Counted from the first letter of the stretch, positions 52,439-61,103 are shown. The stretch: 64,000 bases of DNA from an uncultured Eggerthellaceae bacterium (GCA_958452575.1 CAUDUM010000002.1:124001-188000); one strand, 5' to 3'. Made by a program: numbers and translations. The notes: generated by a model not told the origin, from the letters alone.

Positions 52439-54927
52439 TATTGATCGCCTCCAAGCTTCTTGACCTGAACGAGACCGGCGGTGAGCAGCGCGCCCACGAT
52501 GTGGGGCAGGTGCGTGTCGCCGATCAGGAGGTTGCAGTTGCCTCCCTCGTCAACGCCGTAGGGCATCTTGATGGACTTCTTTTCGGTGTCGGGGCGGTAC
52601 CACGAGCCGTGGTGGATGGACACCGTGCCCGGGATGGTGCGCGACGTGACGAACGCGGGGATGTGCACCTCGCCGTACTCGTTGTAGACCACGCACATGT
52701 CGCCGTCCTTGATACCGCGCGGGACGGCGTCGGCGGCGCTGATCCACACGCGGTGCTGGTACACGTCGTCGCGCATCCAGGGGTTCTTGTCGTTGGACGA
52801 ATGCTGGCGGTACGACGTGACCGGCGTCACCAGCGACAGCGGGAACTCGCCCGTCTTGGGATGGTAGTAGCTGTCGTTGGCAGGGACGTCCTGGTAGCTG
52901 GGCTGCCACACCGGGTAGGTCTCGAACTCGCCGGCGTACTTGGTCTCAGGCAGCGGATTCTGCTTGATGTAGTTGGAGTCGAACTCGAACTTGCCCGACG
53001 GCGTGATGAAGGGGCTGATGCCCTGCTCGATGCAGTTCTTGAACGGGTAGAACGGCTCGTCGATGGGAACGCGGATGATGGGATGCTTGACGAACTCCTC
53101 CCACGGCGGCGCCACGATGCCGGCTGCCGCCAGCATGCCGTAGTCGTCGCGGGCCCATTCCTCGTAGCCCTTGCGGTAGATGCCCTTGACGGCCTCGGTG
53201 AACTCCTTGGGGTCGTCGTACTTGCACAGGATCGAGCTGTACTTCTCGCCGATGCCCAGGCGCTTGGCGATCTGCATCCACACCCATTCCTTCGGGCGGA
53301 CCTCCTTGGGCGGGTCGACGGCCTGATCGCAGTACACGAAGTAGTTGCGCATGCCGCACGGGCCCAGGAAGAAGCGCTCGTTGCCGAAGAAGTAGGTGTC
53401 CATCGTCTCGAACTGGTGGATGGGCGCGGGCAGCACGATGTCGAGGAACTCGATCGACGGCTGGTCCATATGCCACTGCCAGCCCCAGCTGAAGTCCATG
53501 GACGCGTAACCGCGCATACGCTTGTTGACGTTGTGCTGGTTGTTCACGTAGTTGTTGTCCATGATGATCATATGGATGTTGGGCAGAGGCGCGCCCGGCG
53601 GGCATCCGATGCGGCGACGATACTCCTCTTCGGGCATCTCGCCCGAATCGTAGAGCGGACGGCAGTAGATGGCCTCGGTGATCTTGTTGTTGTTGCACAC
53701 GATCGGCGGCATGTACTCGACGGGAGCGCGGCCCCAGTCAAGCGACGGCGGGACGATATGGGGCAGCGTCACCAGGCAGCAACCCGTCTCGCAGCCGCCC
53801 GGACGCGCGATGTTGCCGGTCATCGCCTGCAGCAGCATGGCGGCGGCGCCGGCGTAGTCGCCCAGGTTGCGTTTGGACACCGAATAGTGCACCTGCAGAT
53901 GCACGGCCTTGGAGGTGCCGTACAGGCGCGCGAACTCGCGGATGGTCTCGGCGGGGACGCCTGTCAGGGGCGCTGCCCACTCGGGATCCTTCGGCTGGCC
54001 GTCAACCTCGCCGACGACGTACTTGCGCCACGTCTCGAAGCCTTCGGGCTCGACGTACTCGTCGACGAAAGCGTGATCGTACAGATCCTCGGTGTAGAGG
54101 ATGTAGGCGACCGCGAGCATCATCGCCATGTCGGTGCCGGGGCGGATGGGGATCCACTGATCCGCCAGGACCTCGGCGGACACGGTGTAGCGCGGTTCGA
54201 TGCAGATGACCTTGCAGCCGCGTTCCTTGGCGATCTTCATGTAGTACGGCACCGCGCCGAACCAACCCACCAGAGGATCGAAGCCCCAAAGCACGATAAG
54301 GTCGCTGTTGAGCAGGTCGGGCGCCTCGAAGCCGGGATACGACTGGCTCGTGCCCTTGAACATGATGTCGACCAGATCGACGCCGGCGAAGAACTCCTCG
54401 CCCGCATGGCCGCCCGACGTGGAGTGGTCGCCCCACGTGGCGAGCGCGCCCTTGAGCCACGGCCATAGCGGCAGATCGGAGTGCTCGAACGCGGAGTACT
54501 GGCAGTACGCGATGGAGGCTTCGCCGTATTTCTCGGAGACCTCCTTCATCTTCTCCGCGATGGTGTCGAGCGCCTCCTCCCAGCTGATCTGCTCGAAGTG
54601 GCCGTTGCCGGCGCCGCGGCCGCCCACGCGCTTCATCGGGTGCAGCACGCGGTCCTCGGCGTACAGCTCCTGGCGCCACGCATGGCCCATCGGGCAGCCG
54701 CGCATCTGGATCATGCCCTGGGCCAGCGCCTCGTCGGAGACGTCCTCGCGGCCGCTGTTGGGATTGACGGAGTCATCGGGCTCGATCGAGACGACCTTGT
54801 TGTCCTTCACGCCCACCTTCATGATGCAGCTCGCATCCCAGCATCCGTTGTTCACGCATGTGGTGTAGGTGTAGTGCACCCCCTCGTGGCGTTCGGACAG
54901 CTCATCGACAATCTTCTGCTTGTCCAC
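52438..54927 (-). CDS. Molybdopterin-dependent oxidoreductase catalytic subunit (DMSO reductase family, cytoplasmic)
   Basis: The 829-residue subunit starts at GTG 54927 after GAGGGAGGTCACA. Cysteines for one N-terminal [4Fe-4S] cluster are in TTCVNNGCWDASCIMK and RGCPMGHAW. The bis-MGD fold continues with DLIVLWGFDPLVGW, ICIEPRYTVSAEVLADQWIPIRPGTDMAM and a C-terminal cap (LSLVTPVTSYRQHSS, PAFVTSRTIPGTVSIHHGSWY). No Tat signal is present. The absence of a membrane anchor, the DmsB-like partner and the MFS and VOC neighbours resemble acetylene hydratase/pyrogallol transhydroxylase/catechol dehydroxylase-type enzymes rather than respiratory reductases. Substrate unknown. Confidence 0.92.
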   Translation of the reverse strand: MDKQKIVDELSERHEGVHYTYTTCVNNGCWDASCIMKVGVKDNKVVSIEPDDSVNPNSGREDVSDEALAQGMIQMRGCPMGHAWRQELYAEDRVLHPMKRVGGRGAGNGHFEQISWEEALDTIAEKMKEVSEKYGEASIAYCQYSAFEHSDLPLWPWLKGALATWGDHSTSGGHAGEEFFAGVDLVDIMFKGTSQSYPGFEAPDLLNSDLIVLWGFDPLVGWFGAVPYYMKIAKERGCKVICIEPRYTVSAEVLADQWIPIRPGTDMAMMLAVAYILYTEDLYDHAFVDEYVEPEGFETWRKYVVGEVDGQPKDPEWAAPLTGVPAETIREFARLYGTSKAVHLQVHYSVSKRNLGDYAGAAAMLLQAMTGNIARPGGCETGCCLVTLPHIVPPSLDWGRAPVEYMPPIVCNNNKITEAIYCRPLYDSGEMPEEEYRRRIGCPPGAPLPNIHMIIMDNNYVNNQHNVNKRMRGYASMDFSWGWQWHMDQPSIEFLDIVLPAPIHQFETMDTYFFGNERFFLGPCGMRNYFVYCDQAVDPPKEVRPKEWVWMQIAKRLGIGEKYSSILCKYDDPKEFTEAVKGIYRKGYEEWARDDYGMLAAAGIVAPPWEEFVKHPIIRVPIDEPFYPFKNCIEQGISPFITPSGKFEFDSNYIKQNPLPETKYAGEFETYPVWQPSYQDVPANDSYYHPKTGEFPLSLVTPVTSYRQHSSNDKNPWMRDDVYQHRVWISAADAVPRGIKDGDMCVVYNEYGEVHIPAFVTSRTIPGTVSIHHGSWYRPDTEKKSIKMPYGVDEGGNCNLLIGDTHLPHIVGALLTAGLVQVKKLGGDQ

Positions 54928-55387
54928 TGTGACCTCCCTCTCTCGTCTGGGCCGGCGCGCAGGATGCCGCCGGCATGAAACCCCGGGGAACGACGATCCG
55001 TCGTCGGCACGCAGACGGGCGCTGCAAGGCATCCTTCCTGCGCGCCGCGCATCCCCGCGCCGTCCCTCATCCGCACGCATCCCCCTTTTTTCAGCGGCGG
55101 AAGACGGCTCGTCAGGTTTCAACATATCGAGCGCCACCGACCCCCGCAAGGGCCGCCCGAGCATCGGCTCGCCGTGTTGCGTTTCGCCGTCCAAACCGCA
55201 ACATGCGCCGTCTACCGACAGGACGGTATTCCCGTTTTCAGCGTCAAACCGCAATAGCGCGAAGCTTTGCCGCCCACCGTATTGCACGGCGTCGCGCGGC
55301 GCGGCTATCCTCAATGATGGCGCCATACGCTCACCTGCGGTTTCGGGCGCACGGCGCATCGCAGCTCCGAGTCGAAGGGGGATCTCC
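54928..55387. promoter_or_regulatory. 460-bp divergent control region between the molybdoenzyme operon and the VOC gene
   Basis: It contains a dyad TGTTGCG-TTT (55175-55184) facing AAACCGCAACA (55193-55203). AAACCGCAA also repeats directly at 55193-55201 and 55246-55254. A plus-strand promoter candidate is TTGCAC (55282-55287), 18 bp, TATCCT (55306-55311). No regulator gene adjoins. I see no coding sequence. Confidence 0.4.
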
Positions 55388-55849
55388 ATGCTTAAGAACA
55401 TGCACCACGGCGGCGTGTACTGCCACGACATCGACGAAACCGTCCGCTGGTACGAGGACCTGGGGTTCCGCGTGCTGTTCCGCGCCAACGCCATGGAGGG
55501 CGACAAGCCGCTCAAGATGGCGTGGATAAAAGCCGGCGAGGATGTGGTGCTCGAGCTGCTCGAGCAGGAGGACAAGTCGACCGTCGACGCGGCGGCGCGC
55601 ACGCAGAACCACATCGCGATGCGCGTGGACGACATCGAGGCGTTCGCGGCCAGGCTGGGCGAGCTGGGCATCGCCATCGAGGCAGGCCCCTTCGCCACCA
55701 CGCTCGAGTTCGACCGACCGCTCGCGCAGGAGGACGCCGCGACGTTCACCGAGTTCGGACCCGCGGGCCTCAACCTCAAGATCATGTTCTTCCGCGGCAT
55801 CAACGGCGAGCGCTTCGAGGTGGTCCAAGACGACTTGGGCGCTCTGTAG
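55388..55849 (+). CDS. VOC-family protein (glyoxalase/bleomycin-resistance/extradiol dioxygenase fold)
   Basis: The 153-residue protein consists of one VOC module pair. N-terminal MHHGGVYCHDIDETVRWYEDLGFRVLFR and the second half NHIAMRVDDIEAFAARLGELGI ... FEVVQDD give a potential metal site of His/Glu residues (H6 or H7, E53-type, H93-type, E147-type). Possible reactions are glyoxalase, epimerase or ring-related chemistry. The ATG at 55388 follows AAGGGGGATCTCC. Its divergence from the molybdoenzyme suggests a shared pathway (inference). Confidence 0.85.
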   Translation: MLKNMHHGGVYCHDIDETVRWYEDLGFRVLFRANAMEGDKPLKMAWIKAGEDVVLELLEQEDKSTVDAAARTQNHIAMRVDDIEAFAARLGELGIAIEAGPFATTLEFDRPLAQEDAATFTEFGPAGLNLKIMFFRGINGERFEVVQDDLGAL

Positions 55850-55970
55850 CGACGCCACCCTGCGCCGCCTGACCGGAGCGGGCCCGGCAAGGTCCCCTCT
55901 CAGTCAGTGCTCGGCAGGCGCAGCGCTCCGAGCGCGTCGGCGCCGCTGGTATTGCCTACCGCGTCTGAGG

Positions 55971-56043
55971 TAAAATCATAAGCCGCGATCGTATCCGACC
56001 GCCCCGCGAGCGAAGGGCGCGTCCGCGATCGCGGCTCTTTTCC
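55971..56043 (+). promoter_or_regulatory. Promoter -10 and attenuator-like hairpin ahead of the Fic gene
   Basis: TAAAAT (55971-55976) is a -10 candidate. A perfect 11-bp stem, AGCCGCGATCG (55981-55991) with CGATCGCGGCT (56026-56036), is followed by CTTTTCC. This is a terminator-like structure between promoter and gene, 40 bp before the start codon. Confidence 0.45.
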
Positions 56044-56082
56044 GTTCAAAGGGGGCTTTGAGGATCGGGAGGGATCGCGCGC

Positions 56083-57351
56083 ATGCTCTATCAAGGCTCG
56101 TACGAGGCGTTTTCCAAAGAGGACCTGCCCAAGGAGGGCAACATCTACTCGCCGCGGCCGATCGGCGACCGCAACTTCGTCTTCCGCAACGAGACGCTCG
56201 CGACGATGTCCGATGCCGAGATCGAATACGCGCGCCTCGATGAGCGTAGCACGCACTTCCCCTACAACGCCGCTCTGCGCCGCATCCTGGCCAACCTCGA
56301 GGCGGTCGCCACCATCAGCGTGGACGGCGTGCGCCCCGACCTGGAATCGATGCTCTCGCGCGAATCTGCCGCCTACGCCCAGCGGTTCGGATTGGATTCG
56401 GGGCTCCCCCAGCGCCAGCTGCTCGACGAGCGCCAGGAAGCCGCGACCAAAGCGGCGGCGCGCTACTACAACGCCATCCACGAGATCGCCAGCGGTTCGC
56501 CGCGCTTCGAGTTCACCCAGCAATCGTTGCTCGACCTTCACTCCAAGCTGATGTACGACCCCGACGAGCAGGACGCGGTCGACCGGCACTTCCGCCGCCG
56601 GCCCTTCCGCATGCGCATCAATGCCCGCGGCGCCGTGCGCAACATCTACATCGCGCCCGCCCCTGAGGACGTGCCCGCGCTCGTCGACGACGTGCTCTCC
56701 TTTTGCAACAAGCCCAACCTGTCCCCGGTGAGCCAGGCAGCCGTAGCGCATTTCCACCTTGAGGCGATCCGCCCCTTCAAGACGGGCATGGACCGCACGG
56801 GGCGCGCGTTCTGCCACATGATCATCCGCAAGCGCGAGATGTACCGCCACATCATCCCGCCCATCGCGCTCGTTCCGGCGATGAACGCCTCCAATCACGC
56901 GACGCTGCTGTTCCCCTACCGCACCAACAAACCCTTCACCGAGCGCGAGGCCGCACTGGCCCTCGATCGCTGGACGCTGCATTGCGCCGAATGCATGGTT
57001 GTGTCAGTGAAGGTCGTGAACAACCTGGTGAGACGCCTGACGGCTTTGGAGGAGAGCTGGCGTGGGCGCCTAGCGCGGCTGCGCAGCGGCGGCGCGCTCG
57101 ACCTGATGCTGTGCGAGCTTCCCGGGCTGCCCATCGTAACCGTGTCCACCGCGATGGCCATCACGGGCAAGGGGTTCTCGGCCGCCAACGACGCCGTACG
57201 CCAGCTCGCCGACGCGAACATCATCTCCCCGCAGGGTCCGGGGCACCGCAACCGCGTCTTCGTCGCAACCGAGGCGGTCGAGCTCATGCGCTCCATCGCC
57301 GACCAGGCCATCCCCACCGAGCTGGTATCGAGGGAGTCCGTGTTCGCGTAA
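56083..57351 (+). CDS. Fic-family protein with degenerate catalytic motif
   Basis: The 422-residue protein has an N-terminal helical region with an inhibition-helix-like TISVDG (about residues 79-84), the Fic fold (about 130-300) and a C-terminal winged-helix region (about 340-410, MAITGKGFSAANDAVRQLADANIISP). The Fic motif HPFx(D/E)GNGRxxR reads RPFKTGMDRTGR here: catalytic His is Arg, the acidic residue Thr, and GNG is GMD. Classic AMPylation is therefore unlikely; a binding, regulatory or altered nucleotide role is possible. The start follows GGGAGGG. It is a single gene. Confidence 0.87.
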   Translation: MLYQGSYEAFSKEDLPKEGNIYSPRPIGDRNFVFRNETLATMSDAEIEYARLDERSTHFPYNAALRRILANLEAVATISVDGVRPDLESMLSRESAAYAQRFGLDSGLPQRQLLDERQEAATKAAARYYNAIHEIASGSPRFEFTQQSLLDLHSKLMYDPDEQDAVDRHFRRRPFRMRINARGAVRNIYIAPAPEDVPALVDDVLSFCNKPNLSPVSQAAVAHFHLEAIRPFKTGMDRTGRAFCHMIIRKREMYRHIIPPIALVPAMNASNHATLLFPYRTNKPFTEREAALALDRWTLHCAECMVVSVKVVNNLVRRLTALEESWRGRLARLRSGGALDLMLCELPGLPIVTVSTAMAITGKGFSAANDAVRQLADANIISPQGPGHRNRVFVATEAVELMRSIADQAIPTELVSRESVFA

Positions 57352-57360
57352 GGGTCTGCC

Positions 57361-57470
57361 CGTACGGGGATGAAGCCGCCTGCTCTCACGCAACCCCTCC
57401 CGTAGGGGGATGAAGCCGCCTACCTGCGCGCAGCCCCTCCGGAATAGGAGCGAATCCGCCTGCTTGGAAT
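57361..57470 (+). repeat. 40-bp tandem repeat, about 2.75 copies
   Basis: Units at 57361-57400, 57401-57440 and partial 57441-57470 share GGGGATGAAGCCGCCT and, in the first two, CGCARCCCCTCC. They lie just after the Fic stop codon and before a terminator hairpin. Confidence 0.6.
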
Positions 57471-57476
57471 ACGAAA

Positions 57477-57509
57477 CAGCCCCGCACCGCTTGACGCGAT
57501 GCGGGGCTG
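57477..57509 (-). terminator. Terminator between the Fic gene and the small unknown gene
   Basis: CAGCCCCGCA (57477-57486) pairs with TGCGGGGCTG (57500-57509). TTTCG follows on the minus strand, so it fits best as terminator of the 57565-57864 gene; it may also serve Fic. Confidence 0.65.
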
Positions 57510-57564
57510 CGAACGCTCCGGCAGAATCAGACGGGCACCCTCTCAAACGCCCGCCCGCGCGACT

Positions 57565-57864
57565 CTACTGCACGGGATAGATCGACATGTCCTTGTTGTC
57601 GAGCCACTCCTTGGCCTCGTCCTCGGTAAGCTCGAACAGGCGCGTTCCAGCGCGCACCAGCAAACCTGCACGCAGCTCGTAGTTGGACTTGGGCATGCCC
57701 TCGCCGCACTTGAAATAGCGGCCGTCGCCCGTCTTGAACACGCCTTCGGTGAATGATCCGACGACCTTGGGATCGAACTTGCCGCGAAGGTCCAGAAGCT
57801 CCACGTCGTCCAAGTCGTAGCCCTTCGACGTGATGCACCGTTTCATGTTCTCGCTGATGTCCAT
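57565..57864 (-). CDS. Small cytoplasmic protein of unknown function
   Basis: The 99-residue acidic protein starts MDISENMKRCITSKGYDLDDVELLDLRGKFDP. It has no membrane segment and no motif I recognise; the phrase GDGRYFKCGEGMPKSNYELRAG suggests a compact alpha/beta fold. The ATG at 57864 is placed 9 nt after GAGGGGG; an ATG at 57873 is too close to that site. It stands alone between terminators. Function unassigned. Confidence 0.6.
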   Translation of the reverse strand: MDISENMKRCITSKGYDLDDVELLDLRGKFDPKVVGSFTEGVFKTGDGRYFKCGEGMPKSNYELRAGLLVRAGTRLFELTEDEAKEWLDNKDMSIYPVQ

Positions 57865-58290
57865 AGCGTTCATCCCCCTCAATGCGATCGGATGGCCAAA
57901 CATATCCGCATCATACCAGCCCGCCGGGTGCGCCGCCCGCACATAACGAGCCGTCTCCCGCATATTGCGGAAAGACCTGCCATTCCGCGACAAGCCTGGC
58001 AGGGTTCCCGCGCTCAGCATCCCGCGAGCGCCCTTTCCGCGGCAAGCGCAGAAAGCCCGTGCGAAAAAGCACGGCTTCCTTGCAAGAAATCGCGGGTTTG
58101 TGAACGATTTCATCCGCACTCCATGGAGCGCTCGAATCAGCGACCTGGGAATTCGCGCCGACATCCCGCGTTTCTCCGTTCCAAAACCGCCGAAAACGGC
58201 GCAAGGATCGTTCATAACCCCGGTTTTTTTTGCACAAGAGTCGGAAAAACCTCCCCGAGCCGGGCGGCGCACGCTACAATCGGGCACATG
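57865..58290. other. Gene-free region before the FMN riboswitch
   Basis: Contents seen are a short hairpin around 58052-58076 (AAGCCCGTGC facing GCACGGCTT) and a -10 box TACAAT (58275-58280) for the riboflavin operon, whose -35 is not clear. The promoter of the 57864 gene must also lie here. No gene is seen. Confidence 0.4.
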
Positions 58291-58295
58291 GATTC

Positions 58296-58535
58296 TGTTT
58301 CAGGGCGAGGTGAAATTCCTCACTGGCGGTGATCCGATCGACGACGGCAGCGATGCGCGGCGACGCGCGTCGGGCGGTCGAAGGCGATCGGCAGTCCGCG
58401 ACCCCGAGGCTTTCCGCAGCGGCGATCGATGCCAAACCCGTCTTGAACGGGAGGGCGCGATCCGCGGAAATCCGAAGGCTGACTCCGGTGGGAACCCGGG
58501 ACCAACGGTCACAGTCCGGATGGAAGAGGCAGAGA
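58296..58535 (+). promoter_or_regulatory. FMN riboswitch (RFN element) with an enlarged interior
   Basis: The 5' core CAGGGCGAGGTGAAATTCCT continues CACTGGCGGTGAT (58301-58333). The 3' core has GACTCCGGTGGGAACCCGGG (near 58480-58500) and ACAGTCCGGATGGAAGAGG (58511-58529). These are the conserved RFN blocks. The stretch between CTGGCGGT and the GGTGGGAACC block is about 155 nt, with extra GC-rich hairpins, much longer than usual. It precedes ribU. Confidence 0.9.
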
Positions 58536-58635
58536 TCCGCAATGAAGCGCGAGCTCACCGCCAGCTGGCGATGGATGCCGACCGGAGCCAACCGGCATGG
58601 CGCCGCAAGCTGCGCGCAGGATTTGCGGACCCCAC

Positions 58636-58678
58636 GAGCCTGTATGGAAAGGAATCCGTACGGGCTCGTTTTCTTTTG
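58636..58678 (+). terminator. Riboswitch-controlled terminator upstream of ribU
   Basis: GAGCCTGTATGG (58636-58647) pairs with CCGTACGGGCTC (58656-58667) through two G-U pairs, followed by GTTTTCTTTTG. It lies between the FMN aptamer and the ribU start, so FMN binding probably promotes premature termination. Confidence 0.8.
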
Positions 58679-58729
58679 CAGGCCGGAAGATGCGCCCCCT
58701 ATCGAAGACCTGCGGGAAAGGGGTTCGCC

Positions 58730-59329
58730 ATGAACCGAACGGACACCGCCGGCGCGCAAGGCGCCGGCATCAAGAACACCAACAAATGGGGCACGCGGCA
58801 GCTGGTGACGATGGCGCTACTGTGCGCGATCGGCGTGCTGCTATCGTTCATCGAGTTCCCGCTCATCCCCGGCGTCACGTGGCTGAAATACGACGCCTCC
58901 GCCATGCCCGCCATGGTGTGCGGCTTCGCCTTCGGCGCGGGAGGCGGCCTGGCGGTGGGCATCGCGGGCGCCATCATCCACGGCATCTTGATGGCCGACT
59001 TTTCCGGAGCCGTGATGAACATCCTGGTGGTGATCGGATTCGTCGTGCCCGCATCGCTTGTCTACCAGCACGGACGCACGCTTCCCCGTGCGATCATCGG
59101 TCTGATCGCAAGCGTCGTCTGCGCCGTCATCATGGCGATCGTCGGCAACTTGGTCATCACGCCCGCCTACCTGGGCGTGCCGATGGATGCGGTCATCGCG
59201 ATGATCCTGCCGATCCTTGTGCCGTTCAACCTGGCAAAGGGTATCATCAACGCGGTGCTGACGCTGGCGGTGTACAAAAGCATCTCCAACCTCATCACCC
59301 CGCGCAAACAACAAGTGAAAGGCCGCTAA
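58730..59329 (+). CDS. ribU: Riboflavin ECF transporter S component
   Basis: The 199-residue membrane protein has about six segments. The RibU-like region is FIEFPLIPGVTWLKYDASAMPAMVCGFAFGAGGG, with P-x-LKYD after the first segment and a PFNLAKGIINA phrase near the end. The FMN riboswitch confirms riboflavin specificity. The ATG at 58730 follows GGGAAAGGGG. It is the first of four ECF genes. Confidence 0.93.
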   Translation: MNRTDTAGAQGAGIKNTNKWGTRQLVTMALLCAIGVLLSFIEFPLIPGVTWLKYDASAMPAMVCGFAFGAGGGLAVGIAGAIIHGILMADFSGAVMNILVVIGFVVPASLVYQHGRTLPRAIIGLIASVVCAVIMAIVGNLVITPAYLGVPMDAVIAMILPILVPFNLAKGIINAVLTLAVYKSISNLITPRKQQVKGR

Positions 59330-59331
59330 CC

Positions 59332-60219
59332 GTGGCAGAAACCGCCGCCATTCAAGACGCCTCCGTCGAGACGCCCTCCTTCGAGGAAAAGGCGCCCGCC
59401 GTCGAGGCGCACGGAGCGTCGTTCACCTACGACGGCGACACCTTCGTGTTGCAAGACGTCGGCATCCGCATCGAACGCGGAGAGTTCGTCGCCATCCTCG
59501 GCGGAAACGGATCGGGCAAATCGACGCTCGCCAAGCACATGAACGCGCTGCTCACGCCCGATGAGGGCCGCGTGGTGGTGCTCGGTCGCGACACCTCCGA
59601 CCCCGAGGCGGTCTACGCCATCCGCAGCCGTGCGGGCATGGTGTTCCAGAATCCCGACGATCAGCTGGTCGCGAGCCTCGTCGAAAACGACGTGGCGTTC
59701 GGACCCGAGAACCTGGGCATCCCCGCCGACGAGCTGCGCACGCGCGTGGACGAAAGCCTGGATGCGGTGGGCCTTGGCGGGTTCCAAAAGCGCGAGACCA
59801 CCGCCTTGTCCGGCGGGCAGAAGCAGCGCGTCGCCGTCGCGGGCGTGCTGGCGATGCGCCCCGACATCGTCATCCTGGACGAAGCGACCTCGATGCTCGA
59901 TCCGCAGGGCCGCGCCGCGTTGCTCGACCTGTGCCGGACCCTGCATGAGGCGGGAATCACCATCGTGATGATCACGCACTTCATGGAAGAGGCGGCGCTC
60001 GCGCAACGCGTCATCGTTCTGAACGGCGGGCATGTGGCCTGCTCGGGCACACCCGACGAGATCCTGTCGCAGGCGGGGCTGCTCGAGCATCTGAACCTGG
60101 ACGTGCCGTTTGCGTGCGCGCTGTCGCTGGCGCTGCGGCAACGGGGAATCGAAGTCGGCGTGCACGTGCGCCCGCAAGAGCTGAAGGAGGAGCTATGCCG
60201 CTTGCATTCGAGAGCGTAG
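59332..60219 (+). CDS. ecfA1: ECF transporter ATPase EcfA1
   Basis: The 295-residue ABC ATPase starts at GTG 59332, two bases after the ribU stop codon. Walker A GGNGSGKST, signature LSGGQKQR and Walker B IVILDEATSMLDP are typical of EcfA1. A short acidic N-terminal extension (about 25 residues) precedes the domain. It overlaps ecfA2 by 25 bp. Confidence 0.93.
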   Translation: MAETAAIQDASVETPSFEEKAPAVEAHGASFTYDGDTFVLQDVGIRIERGEFVAILGGNGSGKSTLAKHMNALLTPDEGRVVVLGRDTSDPEAVYAIRSRAGMVFQNPDDQLVASLVENDVAFGPENLGIPADELRTRVDESLDAVGLGGFQKRETTALSGGQKQRVAVAGVLAMRPDIVILDEATSMLDPQGRAALLDLCRTLHEAGITIVMITHFMEEAALAQRVIVLNGGHVACSGTPDEILSQAGLLEHLNLDVPFACALSLALRQRGIEVGVHVRPQELKEELCRLHSRA

Positions 60220-61103
60220 GCTACTCCTACGACGACCCCAAGAAGCGCAAAGGCAAGCGGCACGGCGAGGACGCCGCCGGCGCGGCGCGCGCGTGGGCGC
60301 TGCGCGATGTGACGTTCACCTTGGACGACGGCGAGTTCGTCGGCTTGGCGGGCCACACGGGAAGCGGCAAGAGCACCCTCATCCAGCATGCCAACGGCTT
60401 GCTGCATCCCACCGTCGGCCGCGTCCTGTTCGACGGGGAAGACCTTGCCGACAAACGCGCCGCGCAGGGGTGCCGCAGCGAGGTGGGGCTGGTGTTTCAG
60501 TATCCCGAGCACCAGCTGTTCGCCGCCACCGTGCGCGAGGACGTCGCGTTCGGCCCGCGCAACCTGGGGCTGTCCGACGAGGAGGTCGCCGAGCGCGTGA
60601 GCGAGGCGCTGCGCCTGGTGCACCTGGACGAAGCGGACATCGCCGAGCGAAGCCCCTTCGAGCTTTCGGGCGGACAGCAGCGCCGCGTGGCGTTTGCCGG
60701 CGTGCTGGCGATGCGTCCGCGCGTGCTCGTCATGGACGAGCCCGTCGCAGGGTTGGATCCCGTCGCACGCGAGGAGTTCCTCGAGCTGATCGGCGAGCTG
60801 CACCGCTCGGGCCTCTCGATCATCATGGCCTCGCACAGCATGGAGGACCTCGCGCGCCTGGCCGACCGCATCCTCGTCCTCGCCGACGGCGAGGTCTTCC
60901 GCATCGGCACGCCTGAAGAGGTGTTCGCCGACGTGGAGGGGTTGCGCGGCGTGGGGCTTGACGCGCCCGCGGCGCAGCGCTTCGCCGCTGAGCTGCAGGA
61001 GGCGGGCTTCGACTTGCCCGAGCGGCTCTACGATGTCGAGTCGCTCGCGACGGCGATCGCGGCATGCTTGGACGCCGCGCGCGAGGAGCACCCCGATGCC
61101 TAG
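60195..61103 (+). CDS. ecfA2: ECF transporter ATPase EcfA2
   Basis: The 302-residue ABC ATPase has GHTGSGKST, LSGGQQRR and VLVMDEPVAGLDP, the EcfA2 versions. A charged loop (KKRKGKRHGEDAAGAAR) is inserted near residue 20, before Walker A. It pairs with EcfA1 to drive EcfT and RibU. The start follows AAGGAGGAGCT. Confidence 0.93.
   Translation: MPLAFESVGYSYDDPKKRKGKRHGEDAAGAARAWALRDVTFTLDDGEFVGLAGHTGSGKSTLIQHANGLLHPTVGRVLFDGEDLADKRAAQGCRSEVGLVFQYPEHQLFAATVREDVAFGPRNLGLSDEEVAERVSEALRLVHLDEADIAERSPFELSGGQQRRVAFAGVLAMRPRVLVMDEPVAGLDPVAREEFLELIGELHRSGLSIIMASHSMEDLARLADRILVLADGEVFRIGTPEEVFADVEGLRGVGLDAPAAQRFAAELQEAGFDLPERLYDVESLATAIAACLDAAREEHPDA

Noticed and set aside
57361..57470. CRISPR array
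   Set aside because: The 40-bp units are contiguous tandem repeats without spacers.
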